A stretch of DNA of 64,000 nt, taken from positions 248,001 to 312,000 of the forward strand of contig NZ_CP035000.1 of NCBI RefSeq assembly GCF_002531755.2, given 5' to 3'. Every line of letters starts with the position of its first letter. The first letter of the stretch is position 1. This stretch comes from Rhizobium acidisoli (GTDB lineage: Bacteria; Pseudomonadota; Alphaproteobacteria; Rhizobiales; Rhizobiaceae). A program made the position numbers and the translations under genes. Under the pieces are notes generated by a model. It was not told the DNA's origin and did not search any database. It saw only the letters and a program-made list of their open reading frames with translations. This document shows, piece by piece, positions 45,037 to 53,299 of the stretch.

Positions 45037-46830
45037 CTAGACGATCCGCAATCTCAGAAGCTTGCCGGTAAACGGCAGGCGCAGCCGGTAGAGCTTCTCG
45101 GGCCAGGCCGCCATCAGCCTGCTGTCATCAACCTCGATCTCGTCGATTTCGATCGACCCGGCGCCGTCGACGGCAATGCTGCCGAAATCGGCGAGATCGA
45201 TCCGGCCGGGGGCGACGGTCGGCGCCACGCAGGCCATGAGCGACAGGACCGCCGGTTTGTCCCCGTCATAGGTATCGACGATTTCGACATGGCGACCCCG
45301 TTGCAGGGAGACCGCGCGCCGATAGTTGCGCACATCCGCTTCCGGTGGATAGGCGCCGGATATATCGAGAGATATACGCGCTTCGCCGTCGCCAAATTCG
45401 ACCTCGACGTCGCGGGCGCCGAACGCTTCGCCGGCGGCCTGCATGACGCCTTCGAAGGTCGGCACGTTGTGATAGGCCGATTGCATCGTCCATATCTCGT
45501 AGCGCCGCGGCGAAAAGGTTTTCGCGGTATAGGTCTCGACGCCGACGTCGATCAGCAAATGACGGCCGTTCTTGTAGAGCGTGACGCTGCCGACATCGTT
45601 GTGATTGTGGCCCTCGCCGTTGTTGCCGGCCTTGACCGCGAGGGAAAACTGCCCGTCGCGGGCGATGAACAGGCCAATGCCGGGATAAAAGATATCCCGG
45701 CCGGATGCCGGCTGCAGTTCGGCGGCGGGGATCGTATGACCGACCAGCAGCTCCTGCACGCGATACCAGAGGTTCCATTCGCCGGGCAGGTGCGGGCTCT
45801 CGGCGGCCGCCCGGTCGGCTGCGGCGAACGTCGCCAGCATCTCGGAACCAACAGACTTGCCGAACAGGTATTCCCGTGCGCTGCAAGGCTCGACCACCGC
45901 GGAGGAATCCGCGAAGTTGAAATAATGGCGGCCGGCGACATGCATGTTGGCGATATATTCGGCCATGTTGCGGATCTTCGGCTGCCGCCAGATCCCGTCG
46001 AACAGACCGGGCGCGACACTATCGAGCACGGTCAGCGCGCCGTTCAGACAGAGTGCGGCGTGGCGATAATAGACCACGCCCTCCTCGCAGGCCCCGTCTT
46101 CGGCATAATCCTTGAGGAAAGCATCCAGACTGCCGAGCGCTTTTTCGACGACGGCGCGGCGTGTCGGCTGATCGGTCTTCAGCGAGAAGGTGGTTAAAAG
46201 AACGTTCTGGGTAATCCAGGCCGTCCAGTTGTTCATTCGCTCCTCGCCGCTGCCCATCCACCAGAAATGCCGGCCGAGATAGGGCGTCAGGATGCGGGTC
46301 TCGATCTCGCGTTTCACACGCGCCGCAACCTCCGGGCTGATGCCGTCGAGCGCATCGCCGAGCAGGGCGACGATCGTCGCCAGAAGGGCCGCCGTTTCGG
46401 CGGCGAAGAGATCGATGACCGGCTGCGAAGTGTCGGGAAGCGGCAGACGCGGGCCACCGCGCCCATAGGCGTTATGCGCAGGAAGCTGCCAGCCGCTCTC
46501 CTCGGCAATCAGGAAGATGCCGTCGACGATCTTCGGCAGGAACCGTCCACCCGCTTCCACCAGTTCGCCCAGCACCAGATCGTTGAGCATCCGCCGGCGC
46601 GTGAAATAAAGCGCCTCGAAGTGCGAGCGGTTGCCGGTCTGCGTGTACTCCCGGTAATCGGAGGCCGTGATGAGGGGCCAGGCGCGCGCAAATGTGGCTT
46701 CGGCATTGTGCACGACCACATCCCGCACCGCCTGCGGCACCGCGTTCCATCGGTCGCGATCGGCGTAGACAGATCCCGGCGTGAAATCGCTGAGGACGTC
46801 CGGCAGCTCCCCTGAAATCTCGCTGAACAT
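45037..46830 (-). CDS. heparinase II/III-family polysaccharide lyase-like protein
   Basis: A 597-residue protein with no signal peptide. The N-terminal ~350 residues form a helical toroid (WWMGSGEERMNNWTAWITQNVLL and YAEDGACEEGVVYYRHAA line the cleft). The C-terminal beta domain holds the family hallmark GEGHNHNDVGSVTLY at about residues 404-418, with the His/Asn pair near the active site, followed by LIDVGVETYTAKTFSPRRYEIW. Relatives (PL12, PL15, PL17, PL21) cleave uronate-containing glycans by beta-elimination. GGGGAGGG precedes ATG 46830. With GH88 across the divergent promoter it would yield and process unsaturated uronosyl products. The substrate is not identifiable. Confidence 0.85.
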   Translation of the reverse strand: MFSEISGELPDVLSDFTPGSVYADRDRWNAVPQAVRDVVVHNAEATFARAWPLITASDYREYTQTGNRSHFEALYFTRRRMLNDLVLGELVEAGGRFLPKIVDGIFLIAEESGWQLPAHNAYGRGGPRLPLPDTSQPVIDLFAAETAALLATIVALLGDALDGISPEVAARVKREIETRILTPYLGRHFWWMGSGEERMNNWTAWITQNVLLTTFSLKTDQPTRRAVVEKALGSLDAFLKDYAEDGACEEGVVYYRHAALCLNGALTVLDSVAPGLFDGIWRQPKIRNMAEYIANMHVAGRHYFNFADSSAVVEPCSAREYLFGKSVGSEMLATFAAADRAAAESPHLPGEWNLWYRVQELLVGHTIPAAELQPASGRDIFYPGIGLFIARDGQFSLAVKAGNNGEGHNHNDVGSVTLYKNGRHLLIDVGVETYTAKTFSPRRYEIWTMQSAYHNVPTFEGVMQAAGEAFGARDVEVEFGDGEARISLDISGAYPPEADVRNYRRAVSLQRGRHVEIVDTYDGDKPAVLSLMACVAPTVAPGRIDLADFGSIAVDGAGSIEIDEIEVDDSRLMAAWPEKLYRLRLPFTGKLLRLRIV

Positions 46831-46912
46831 GTCCCTCCCCGCATTGGAAAAGCCTCGACGGCGCCTAGCCTGATGCTCACCTATCATATGTTTTCGGCGC
46901 TCGCCATAAAAT

Positions 46913-46943
46913 TTGTATGACCTATTCAGAACTTGTTTGACCA
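46913..46943. promoter_or_regulatory. two tandem GntR (FCD)-type sites in the divergent promoter
   Basis: TTGTATGACCT (46913-46923) and TTGTTTGACCA (46933-46943) lie 20 bp apart, about two helical turns. The second matches TNGTNNNACNA fully and the first misses one position. TGTATGAC of the first is also found upstream of the GntR gene at 38.1 kb. They are well placed to control the lyase and transporter operons together. Confidence 0.5.
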
Positions 46944-47075
46944 ATACCGGAGATGTGCTATGTCCTTCGCAGGAGGAAGACAGGGGGCCGCCTATCCGCC
47001 CAAACGGCCCGGGATTTAAGTTGGAGAATCCCGAAAGCCGCCAGCCGCAGAATGCCCGCCTAGGAGGAAGCATCG

Positions 47076-48032
47076 GTGTCCATATCGAATTCGGTCATCG
47101 CCAGGGATGGCGCCCCGGCCGTGCCCCGCCGGAAGGTCGCCGTGCTGTCCAAGCGCCAGCGCAAGATCCGCAATGCGCTTGTCGCTTATTCGTTCATCGC
47201 GCCGAATTTCCTCGGCTTCGCCGTCTTCACGCTCGGCCCGATCCTGTTCGCCTTCGCGCTTGCCTTCATGCATTGGGACGGGTCGAATGCGATCACCTTC
47301 GCAGGCCTCGATAATTTCTGGCGGCTCTTCGAGGACAAGGCCTTCATCGCGGCGTTCTGGAACACGATCATCTATACGGTCGCCTCGGTGCCGGCGACGC
47401 TCCTTTGTGCGCTCGGCCTCGCCGTTCTTCTCAACCAGAAGATCGCGGGACGGAATTTCTTCCGCACGGCGATGTTCTTCCCCTATGTCGCCTCGCTGGT
47501 GGCCGTCGCCGTCGTCTGGAACATGATCTTCAATCCCGAGATGGGACCGGTGAACATGATCCTCTACACGCTCGGTCTCGATCCGAAAAATATGCCGGGA
47601 TGGGCGGCCGACCGCCACTGGGCGATGGTGACGGTGATCCTTTTCGGCATCTGGAAGAACATGGGCTATTACATGGTCATCTATCTGGCCGGTCTGCAGG
47701 GCATCAATGCCGAACTCTATGAGGCGGCCGATCTCGACGGCGCCAATTCCTGGCAGAAGTTCATCCATGTCACGGTGCCGCAGCTCGGACCGACGACTTT
47801 CTTCGTCACCGTCATGCTGACGATCCAGTCCTTCAAGGTGTTCGACCAGATCTACATGATCACCCAGGGCGGCCCCGGCACCTCGACGCTCGTGCTCGTC
47901 TACCACATCTACAACGAGGCCTTCATCTCCTGGGATCTCGGCTATTCCAGCATGATTTCGCTGGTGCTGTTCTTCCTCGTCCTCGCGGTTACGGTCTTCC
48001 AGTTCCGCCGCCAGAGGGAGGACGAGGCATGA
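47076..48032 (+). CDS. sugar ABC transporter permease, MalF type (uronate locus)
   Basis: A 318-residue permease. TM1 is LVAYSFIAPNFLGFAVFTLGPILFAF and the EAA loop YEAADLDGANSWQKFIHVTVPQL is near residue 220. The start is GTG 47076 after AGGAGGAAG. It opens the rightward operon of the 42-55 kb locus and overlaps the next permease by four bases (ATGA). With GH88 downstream, it should import unsaturated uronosyl oligosaccharides. Confidence 0.93.
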   Translation: MSISNSVIARDGAPAVPRRKVAVLSKRQRKIRNALVAYSFIAPNFLGFAVFTLGPILFAFALAFMHWDGSNAITFAGLDNFWRLFEDKAFIAAFWNTIIYTVASVPATLLCALGLAVLLNQKIAGRNFFRTAMFFPYVASLVAVAVVWNMIFNPEMGPVNMILYTLGLDPKNMPGWAADRHWAMVTVILFGIWKNMGYYMVIYLAGLQGINAELYEAADLDGANSWQKFIHVTVPQLGPTTFFVTVMLTIQSFKVFDQIYMITQGGPGTSTLVLVYHIYNEAFISWDLGYSSMISLVLFFLVLAVTVFQFRRQREDEA

Positions 48033-48865
48033 GGATCGCCGGACGCAAAGTGACCATCCGGACGATCGCGATCTATGTCATCGTCATCGCCGTCACGCTG
48101 ATCATGCTGATGCCCTTTGCCTGGATGCTGTCGGCATCGCTGAAGCTCAGCCGCGACGTCTTCGCCTTCCCGATCGAGTGGATACCGTCAGAGCCGCAAT
48201 GGCAGAACTATGTGGATATCTGGACGAAGATCCCGCTCGCCCTCTTCATCTACAATACGTCGAAGCTGACGATCATCGTCACGCTGCTGCAGCTTCTCAC
48301 CTCCAGCTTTGCCGCCTACGCCTTCGCGAAGCTGAATTTCCCCTACAAGAACACGCTGTTCCTAGGCTATATCGCCACCATCGCCATGCCCTGGCAGGTC
48401 TATATGGTGCCGCAGTTCCTGCTGATGCGCGAATTCGGCCTCAACAACACGCATCTGGCGCTGATCTGCCTGCAGGCCTTCACCGCCTTCGGCGTCTTCC
48501 TGATGCGACAGTTCTACATGTCGATCCCGACCGAGCTTTGCGAGGCGGCCCGCATTGACGGCATGAACGAGTACCAGATCTGGGCGCGCATCATGCTGCC
48601 GCTGTCGAAGCCCGCGCTCTCGACACTGACGATCTTCACCTTCGTCACCACCTGGAACGACTTCCTCGGGCCGATGATCTATCTGACCAAGACGGAGCTG
48701 AAGACCGTCCAGATCGGCCTGCGCATGTTCATCTCGCAATATTCGGCCGAATACGGGCTGATCATGGCGGCTTCCGTCGTCGCGCTCATTCCGGTCCTCG
48801 TCGTCTTCCTTGTTCTCCAGCGCTTCTTCGTCGAGGGCATCGCCTCGACTGGATTGAAGGGTTAA
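48029..48865 (+). CDS. sugar ABC transporter permease, MalG type (uronate locus)
   Basis: A 278-residue permease of normal length with six membrane segments (TIAIYVIVIAVTLIMLMPFAWMLSASL at the N-terminus) and the EAA loop CEAARIDGMNEYQIWARIMLPL near residue 190. Its ATG overlaps the upstream stop, and three bases separate it from the GH88 gene, so the operon is tightly packed. The pair resembles the YtcP/LplB-like permeases of pectin and glycosaminoglycan systems. Confidence 0.93.
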   Translation: MRIAGRKVTIRTIAIYVIVIAVTLIMLMPFAWMLSASLKLSRDVFAFPIEWIPSEPQWQNYVDIWTKIPLALFIYNTSKLTIIVTLLQLLTSSFAAYAFAKLNFPYKNTLFLGYIATIAMPWQVYMVPQFLLMREFGLNNTHLALICLQAFTAFGVFLMRQFYMSIPTELCEAARIDGMNEYQIWARIMLPLSKPALSTLTIFTFVTTWNDFLGPMIYLTKTELKTVQIGLRMFISQYSAEYGLIMAASVVALIPVLVVFLVLQRFFVEGIASTGLKG

Positions 48866-48868
48866 GCC

Positions 48869-50041
48869 ATGAACGCCGTTTCCTCCGTCGCCCCTCAGCC
48901 GATTACCGATGTGGAAGTAAACGCCGCGCTCGATATCGCCGTCGAGCAGGTCAGGCGCAACCTCCCCGAATTCACCCACGCCGCGCAGAACCATTCCAGT
49001 ATCAAGAATTTTTACCCCCCGGTGGCGAACGACCAGTGGACCGCGGGCTTCTGGCCCGGCGAACTGTGGCTCGCCTTCGAACACAGCGGCGACGCGGCCT
49101 TCCGGGATGCTGCGCAGATCCAGGTTCAATCGTTCCTGCATCGGATCGTCAACCGCATCGAGACCGATCATCACGATATGGGCTTTCTCTATTCGCCCTC
49201 GTGCATCGCCGCCTGGAAGCTCGTTGGAGACGCGGATGGCCGCAGGGCCGCGATCCTGGCCGCCGACCAGCTGATCGAGCGCTTCCAGCCGATCGGCCAG
49301 TTTATCCAGGCCTGGGGCCGCAAGGGAAAGGCGGAGGAATATCGCTATATCATCGACTGCCTTTTGAACCTGCCGCTGCTCTACTGGGCAAGCCGCGAGA
49401 CCGGCGATCCGAAATACCGTGAAATCGCGCTCATCCACGCCCGCACCACGCTCGCCAATTCGGTGCGGCCGGATGATTCCACCTATCACACCTTCTACAT
49501 GGACCCGGTGACCGGCGCGCCGGTGCGCGGCGCCACCAAACAGGGCTACCGGGACGACAGCGCCTGGGCGCGCGGACAGGCCTGGGCAATCGCGGGCATG
49601 GCGCTCTCCTACCGCTACGAGCGGATCGAGGAATATCGCAGCACCTTCGACCGGCTGCTCGCCTTCTATCTCAACCGGCTGCCGGCCGACATGGTGCCTT
49701 ATTGGGACCTCGTCTTTTCCGACGGCGACGGCGAACCGCGCGACAGTTCGTCGGCCTCGATCACCGCCTGCGGCCTGCTTGAAATGGCCGAGCTCGCCGA
49801 AGCCGAACAAGCCGAGCGCTACCGCACGCTGGCGCGCCGCATGATCAAGAGCCTGGCCGACCACTATGCGGTCAAGGATCCCACCGTTTCCAACGGCCTG
49901 GTGCTGCACGCCACCTATTCGAAGAAATCGCCCTTCAACACCTGCCGCGGCGAGGGCGTCGATGAGTGCGTCTCCTGGGGAGACTATTATTACATGGAAG
50001 CTTTGACGCGCCTTTCGCGCCGCTGGTCTTCCTATTGGTGA
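48869..50041 (+). CDS. GH88 unsaturated glucuronyl hydrolase
   Basis: A 390-residue (alpha/alpha)6-barrel GH88 enzyme. DQWTAGFWPGELWLAFE is at residues 55-71. The two catalytic Asp equivalents are D103 in HHDMGF and D163 in IIDCLLNLPLLYWAS, and DDSAWARGQAWAI is at 229-241. It hydrates and releases the 4,5-unsaturated uronic acid from the non-reducing end of lyase products. There is no signal peptide, so it acts after import. The neighbours are an ABC transporter and, across the promoter, the heparinase II/III-like lyase, giving a coherent uronate-glycan pathway. Confidence 0.93.
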   Translation: MNAVSSVAPQPITDVEVNAALDIAVEQVRRNLPEFTHAAQNHSSIKNFYPPVANDQWTAGFWPGELWLAFEHSGDAAFRDAAQIQVQSFLHRIVNRIETDHHDMGFLYSPSCIAAWKLVGDADGRRAAILAADQLIERFQPIGQFIQAWGRKGKAEEYRYIIDCLLNLPLLYWASRETGDPKYREIALIHARTTLANSVRPDDSTYHTFYMDPVTGAPVRGATKQGYRDDSAWARGQAWAIAGMALSYRYERIEEYRSTFDRLLAFYLNRLPADMVPYWDLVFSDGDGEPRDSSSASITACGLLEMAELAEAEQAERYRTLARRMIKSLADHYAVKDPTVSNGLVLHATYSKKSPFNTCRGEGVDECVSWGDYYYMEALTRLSRRWSSYW

Positions 50042-50056
50042 CCTCAGGAGAACCCG

Positions 50057-51166
50057 ATGGCCAGCATTTCGCTTAAAGAGCTGAACAAATCCTACGGCGC
50101 GCTCACCGTCGTCCACGATATCGATCTTGAGATCGCCGATAAGGAATTCATCATCCTGGTCGGCCCGTCAGGCTGCGGAAAATCGACGACGCTCAGGATG
50201 ATCGCCGGCCTCGAGGAGATCTCCGGCGGAGAACTCAAGATCGGCGGCGACGTCATGAACGACGTCCCCTCCAAGGACCGGGATATCGCCATGGTCTTTC
50301 AGAACTATGCGCTCTATCCACATATGACCGTCTACAAGAACATGGCCTTCGGCCTGCAGCTCAGAAAGGTGTCGCGCGACTTCATCGATGCCCAAGTGCA
50401 GGACGCCGCCAAGATCCTCGACATCACCCATCTCCTGAACCGCAAGCCGAAGGCGCTTTCGGGCGGTCAGCGCCAGCGCGTGGCGCTCGGCCGCGCCATG
50501 GTGCGCAATCCGGCCGTCTTCCTCCTCGACGAGCCGCTTTCCAACCTCGACGCCAAGCTGCGCGGCACAATGCGCTCCGAAATCACCAAGCTGCACAAGC
50601 GGCTCAACGCCACCTTCATCTACGTCACCCACGACCAAGTGGAAGCCATGACCATGGCCGACCGGATCGTCGTCATGAAGGACGGCCACATCCAGCAGGT
50701 CGACACGCCGCAGAACCTCTATGACCGTCCCGTCAACATGTTCGTCGCCGGCTTCATCGGCGCGCCGCAGATGAACATGCTGCCCTCGACCATTCAGCGC
50801 CGCAGCGAGCGTTATGTCGCCGTCTTCGACGGTCGGGAACTGCCGCTGCCCGATCATTTCGACAAAGGCAGGATCGCGCCCTATGAGGGCCGAGAACTGG
50901 TGCTCGGCATCCGTCCGGAAAATTTCCACGAACTGCCGCCGGCCGACATCCCGGCCGAGAACCTGGCGCCCCTCAAGGCAGTGGTGGAGCTTTCCGAACC
51001 GATGGGCTCGGAGGTGCATCTGAACATGGTGGCCGGCGGGCGCAATCTCATCGCCCGTGTGTCGCCGCGTTTCCGGCCCGCGATCGGCGACGAGGCGACG
51101 CTCACCGCCGACATGAGCAATGCGCAGCTGTTCGACAAGGAAACGGAACGCTCGATTCTCTACTGA
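50057..51166 (+). CDS. sugar ABC transporter ATPase, MalK/UgpC type (uronate locus)
   Basis: A 369-residue ATPase. Walker A GPSGCGKST is near residue 37, signature LSGGQRQRVALGRAM near 134, Walker B VFLLDEPLSNLDA near 155, switch YVTHDQVEAM, and a TOBE domain follows from about 240. It is similar to the other MalK-type ATPase at 19.0-20.1 kb and may be shared with the ATPase-less fucose transporter. AGGAGA precedes the ATG. It follows GH88 by 15 bases and precedes the DUF624 gene. Confidence 0.95.
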   Translation: MASISLKELNKSYGALTVVHDIDLEIADKEFIILVGPSGCGKSTTLRMIAGLEEISGGELKIGGDVMNDVPSKDRDIAMVFQNYALYPHMTVYKNMAFGLQLRKVSRDFIDAQVQDAAKILDITHLLNRKPKALSGGQRQRVALGRAMVRNPAVFLLDEPLSNLDAKLRGTMRSEITKLHKRLNATFIYVTHDQVEAMTMADRIVVMKDGHIQQVDTPQNLYDRPVNMFVAGFIGAPQMNMLPSTIQRRSERYVAVFDGRELPLPDHFDKGRIAPYEGRELVLGIRPENFHELPPADIPAENLAPLKAVVELSEPMGSEVHLNMVAGGRNLIARVSPRFRPAIGDEATLTADMSNAQLFDKETERSILY

Positions 51167-51184
51167 GCGCCTGGGGAGACGGCC

Positions 51185-51910
51185 ATGCAGCGGCTGCGGG
51201 AGATGTGGACGAAGGAGGGGCCGGGCATTCCGAAGGATGCTCCGAAAAGGACCGGTCTTGCCCTGTTTGCTGAAATCCTTGCCCGCGAATGGTGGGAGAT
51301 GGTCAAGCTCAACATCCTGTTCATTCTGGCCTCCCTCTTCGTCGTGACGCTACCGGCAGCGCTCGCCGCCATGGCCCGGGTCTCGGTGGCTTTGGTGGAA
51401 GATCGCAACACCTATCTCCTGCGCGACTTTACGGAAGCATTCATCCACTACTTCTGGCGCGCCACCGCCTGGGGTCTCGCACTGGCGGGTGCGTTCGCCA
51501 TCTGCCTCCAGGCGATCCTGACCTATGCCGCCGGCGCGCGGGACAATTTGATGCTTGCCGCACCGCTGGCGATCGCCCTCGTCGCGACCGCCTTCGTCGC
51601 AGTGTTTGCCTGCCATCTCGTCATGCTGATGGTGATGCGCGATCTGCCGGCTCTGCGGCTCCTGCGTCTGGCCGCGCTCGCCTCCGTCGTCCGCCCGCTT
51701 CCGGCACTTGGCGCGCTCGCCTTCAACGCCACCCTGTGGCTGGCGCATATCCTCTTCTATCCGGTTTCCGTTTTCATGCCGGCAACCTTCAATTTCTCAC
51801 TCGGAATGTTCGCCGTCGCATTCGGCGTCCATCGGGCGGTGGTGTTGGTCCTGGACCTGCCAGAGGCAATGCAGCCGCCCTGTAAACCGCATGCAGGAAA
51901 CGCTTCATAA
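51185..51910 (+). CDS. DUF624 (YesL-like) membrane protein
   Basis: A 241-residue protein with about five hydrophobic segments, starting AEILAREWWEMVKLNILFILASLFVVTLP, the DUF624 hallmark. In Firmicutes YesL lies in rhamnogalacturonan clusters beside ABC permeases, and here too the gene sits inside a sugar ABC operon between the ATPase and binding-protein genes. No biochemical role is established; assistance to the transporter is the usual guess. GGGGAGA precedes the ATG. Confidence 0.85.
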   Translation: MQRLREMWTKEGPGIPKDAPKRTGLALFAEILAREWWEMVKLNILFILASLFVVTLPAALAAMARVSVALVEDRNTYLLRDFTEAFIHYFWRATAWGLALAGAFAICLQAILTYAAGARDNLMLAAPLAIALVATAFVAVFACHLVMLMVMRDLPALRLLRLAALASVVRPLPALGALAFNATLWLAHILFYPVSVFMPATFNFSLGMFAVAFGVHRAVVLVLDLPEAMQPPCKPHAGNAS

Positions 51911-51949
51911 AATAACTGACCAGAGACGATCCAGGGAAGGAGAACAGGC

Positions 51950-53224
51950 ATGTATTTGGAAAAATTCGGGAGGACGGTGAAACTTGCCGTGGCAGGTTTT
52001 ACCTTGGCAGCAACGACATCAGGCGCAGCGTTTGCCCAAGACGCAGTGACGCTCAAATGGGCTTTGTGGGACTGGGATAAGACAGCCTATTACAAGCCGC
52101 TGATCGAGGCCTATCAGGCCAAGCATCCGAACGTGAAGTTCGAGCCGATGGATCTCGGCTCGCAGGACTACCAGCAGATGATTTCGACGCAGTTGACCGG
52201 CGGCTCGAAAGATATCGACATCGTCACCGTCAAGGACGTGCCGGGCTATACCAATCTGGTGCGCGCCGGCAATATCGCCGATCTGAGCGGCTTCGTGAAG
52301 GATCAGAAGATCGATCCGGCGGCCTATGGCGGCCTGATCGAGGAGCTGACCATCGACGGCAAGGTCTATTCTCTGCCGTTCCGCTCCGACTTCTGGATCA
52401 TCTATTACAACAAGGACATCTTCGACAAAGCCGGCGTCCCCTACCCCACCAATGACATGACCTGGGCGCAGTTCGACGCGACCGCCGAGAAGCTGACCGG
52501 CGGCATGGGCACCAACAAGACCTATGGCGCGCTGCTGCACACCTGGCGTTCGACCGTTCAGCTGCCTGGTATCCTCGACGGACAACACACGCTGGTCGAT
52601 GGCGACTACGCCTTCCTGAAGCCGTGGTACGAGCGGGCGCTCACCCTGCAGAAGGATGGCGCCATTCCCTCCTATGCCTTCCTGAAGACGTCGAACACGC
52701 ATTATTCGGCGCTGTTCTTCAACGGCACGATCGGCATGCTGCCGATGGGAACCTGGTTCGTCGGCACCCAGATCGCCAAGGTGAAATCGGGTGAATCGAA
52801 GAGCAAGAACTGGGGCATCGTGAAGTTCCCGCATCCGGACGGCGTGGCAGCCGGCACGACGGCTGCGCAGATCTCGGGCCTCGCCGTCAACGCCAACTCC
52901 GAGCACAAGGATGCGGCGCTCGACTTCATCAAGTTCGTCACCGGTCCGGAGGGCGCTGCCGTCATCGCATCGACGGGCACCTTCCCGGCGCTCAAGACCG
53001 CAGATGTCAGCGCAAAGATCGCCGCAACGCCCGGCTTCCCGGAAGACGCGGCCAGCAAGGAGGCGCTGATACCGTCGAAGGCCTACCTGGAGATGGCGGT
53101 CAATCCGAACGCGGCCAAGATCGAGGTCGTGCTCAACCGCGTCCACGACGCGATCATGACCGACAACACCCCGATCGACGATGGGCTGAAGGAAATGACC
53201 GAAGGCGTGAAGGCCATCAAGTAG
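51950..53224 (+). CDS. sugar ABC transporter periplasmic binding protein (uronate locus)
   Basis: A 424-residue family 1 binding protein with signal peptide (LAVAGFTLAATTSGAAFAQD). The core includes VTLKWALWDWDKTAYYKPLIEAYQAKHP, KDIDIVTVKDVPGYTNLV, and FRSDFWIIYYNKDIFDKAGVPYP. GGAAGGAG precedes the ATG. It supplies the permease pair encoded upstream. A hairpin follows, suggesting expression higher than that of the next gene. Confidence 0.93.
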   Translation: MYLEKFGRTVKLAVAGFTLAATTSGAAFAQDAVTLKWALWDWDKTAYYKPLIEAYQAKHPNVKFEPMDLGSQDYQQMISTQLTGGSKDIDIVTVKDVPGYTNLVRAGNIADLSGFVKDQKIDPAAYGGLIEELTIDGKVYSLPFRSDFWIIYYNKDIFDKAGVPYPTNDMTWAQFDATAEKLTGGMGTNKTYGALLHTWRSTVQLPGILDGQHTLVDGDYAFLKPWYERALTLQKDGAIPSYAFLKTSNTHYSALFFNGTIGMLPMGTWFVGTQIAKVKSGESKSKNWGIVKFPHPDGVAAGTTAAQISGLAVNANSEHKDAALDFIKFVTGPEGAAVIASTGTFPALKTADVSAKIAATPGFPEDAASKEALIPSKAYLEMAVNPNAAKIEVVLNRVHDAIMTDNTPIDDGLKEMTEGVKAIK

Positions 53225-53241
53225 CCTTCGCGAAATGCCGA

Positions 53242-53272
53242 CGGCCGCGGACCAGCGCATGGCCCGCGGCCG
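53242..53272 (+). other. intercistronic hairpin after the binding-protein gene
   Basis: A 9-bp GC-only stem CGGCCGCGG/CCGCGGCCG with a 13-base loop (which can pair CCA with TGG inside) is followed by ACCCGTTTTAAAG. It could act as a partial terminator or stabilise the binding-protein mRNA, with reduced readthrough into the DUF2264 gene. Confidence 0.55.
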
Positions 53273-53299
53273 ACCCGTTTTAAAGATTTCGAGCTGACG

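Noticed and set aside
48362..50116. Minus-strand open frame of ~584 codons
   Set aside because: Antisense to the permease and GH88 genes, whose own frames have clear domain content and start sites.
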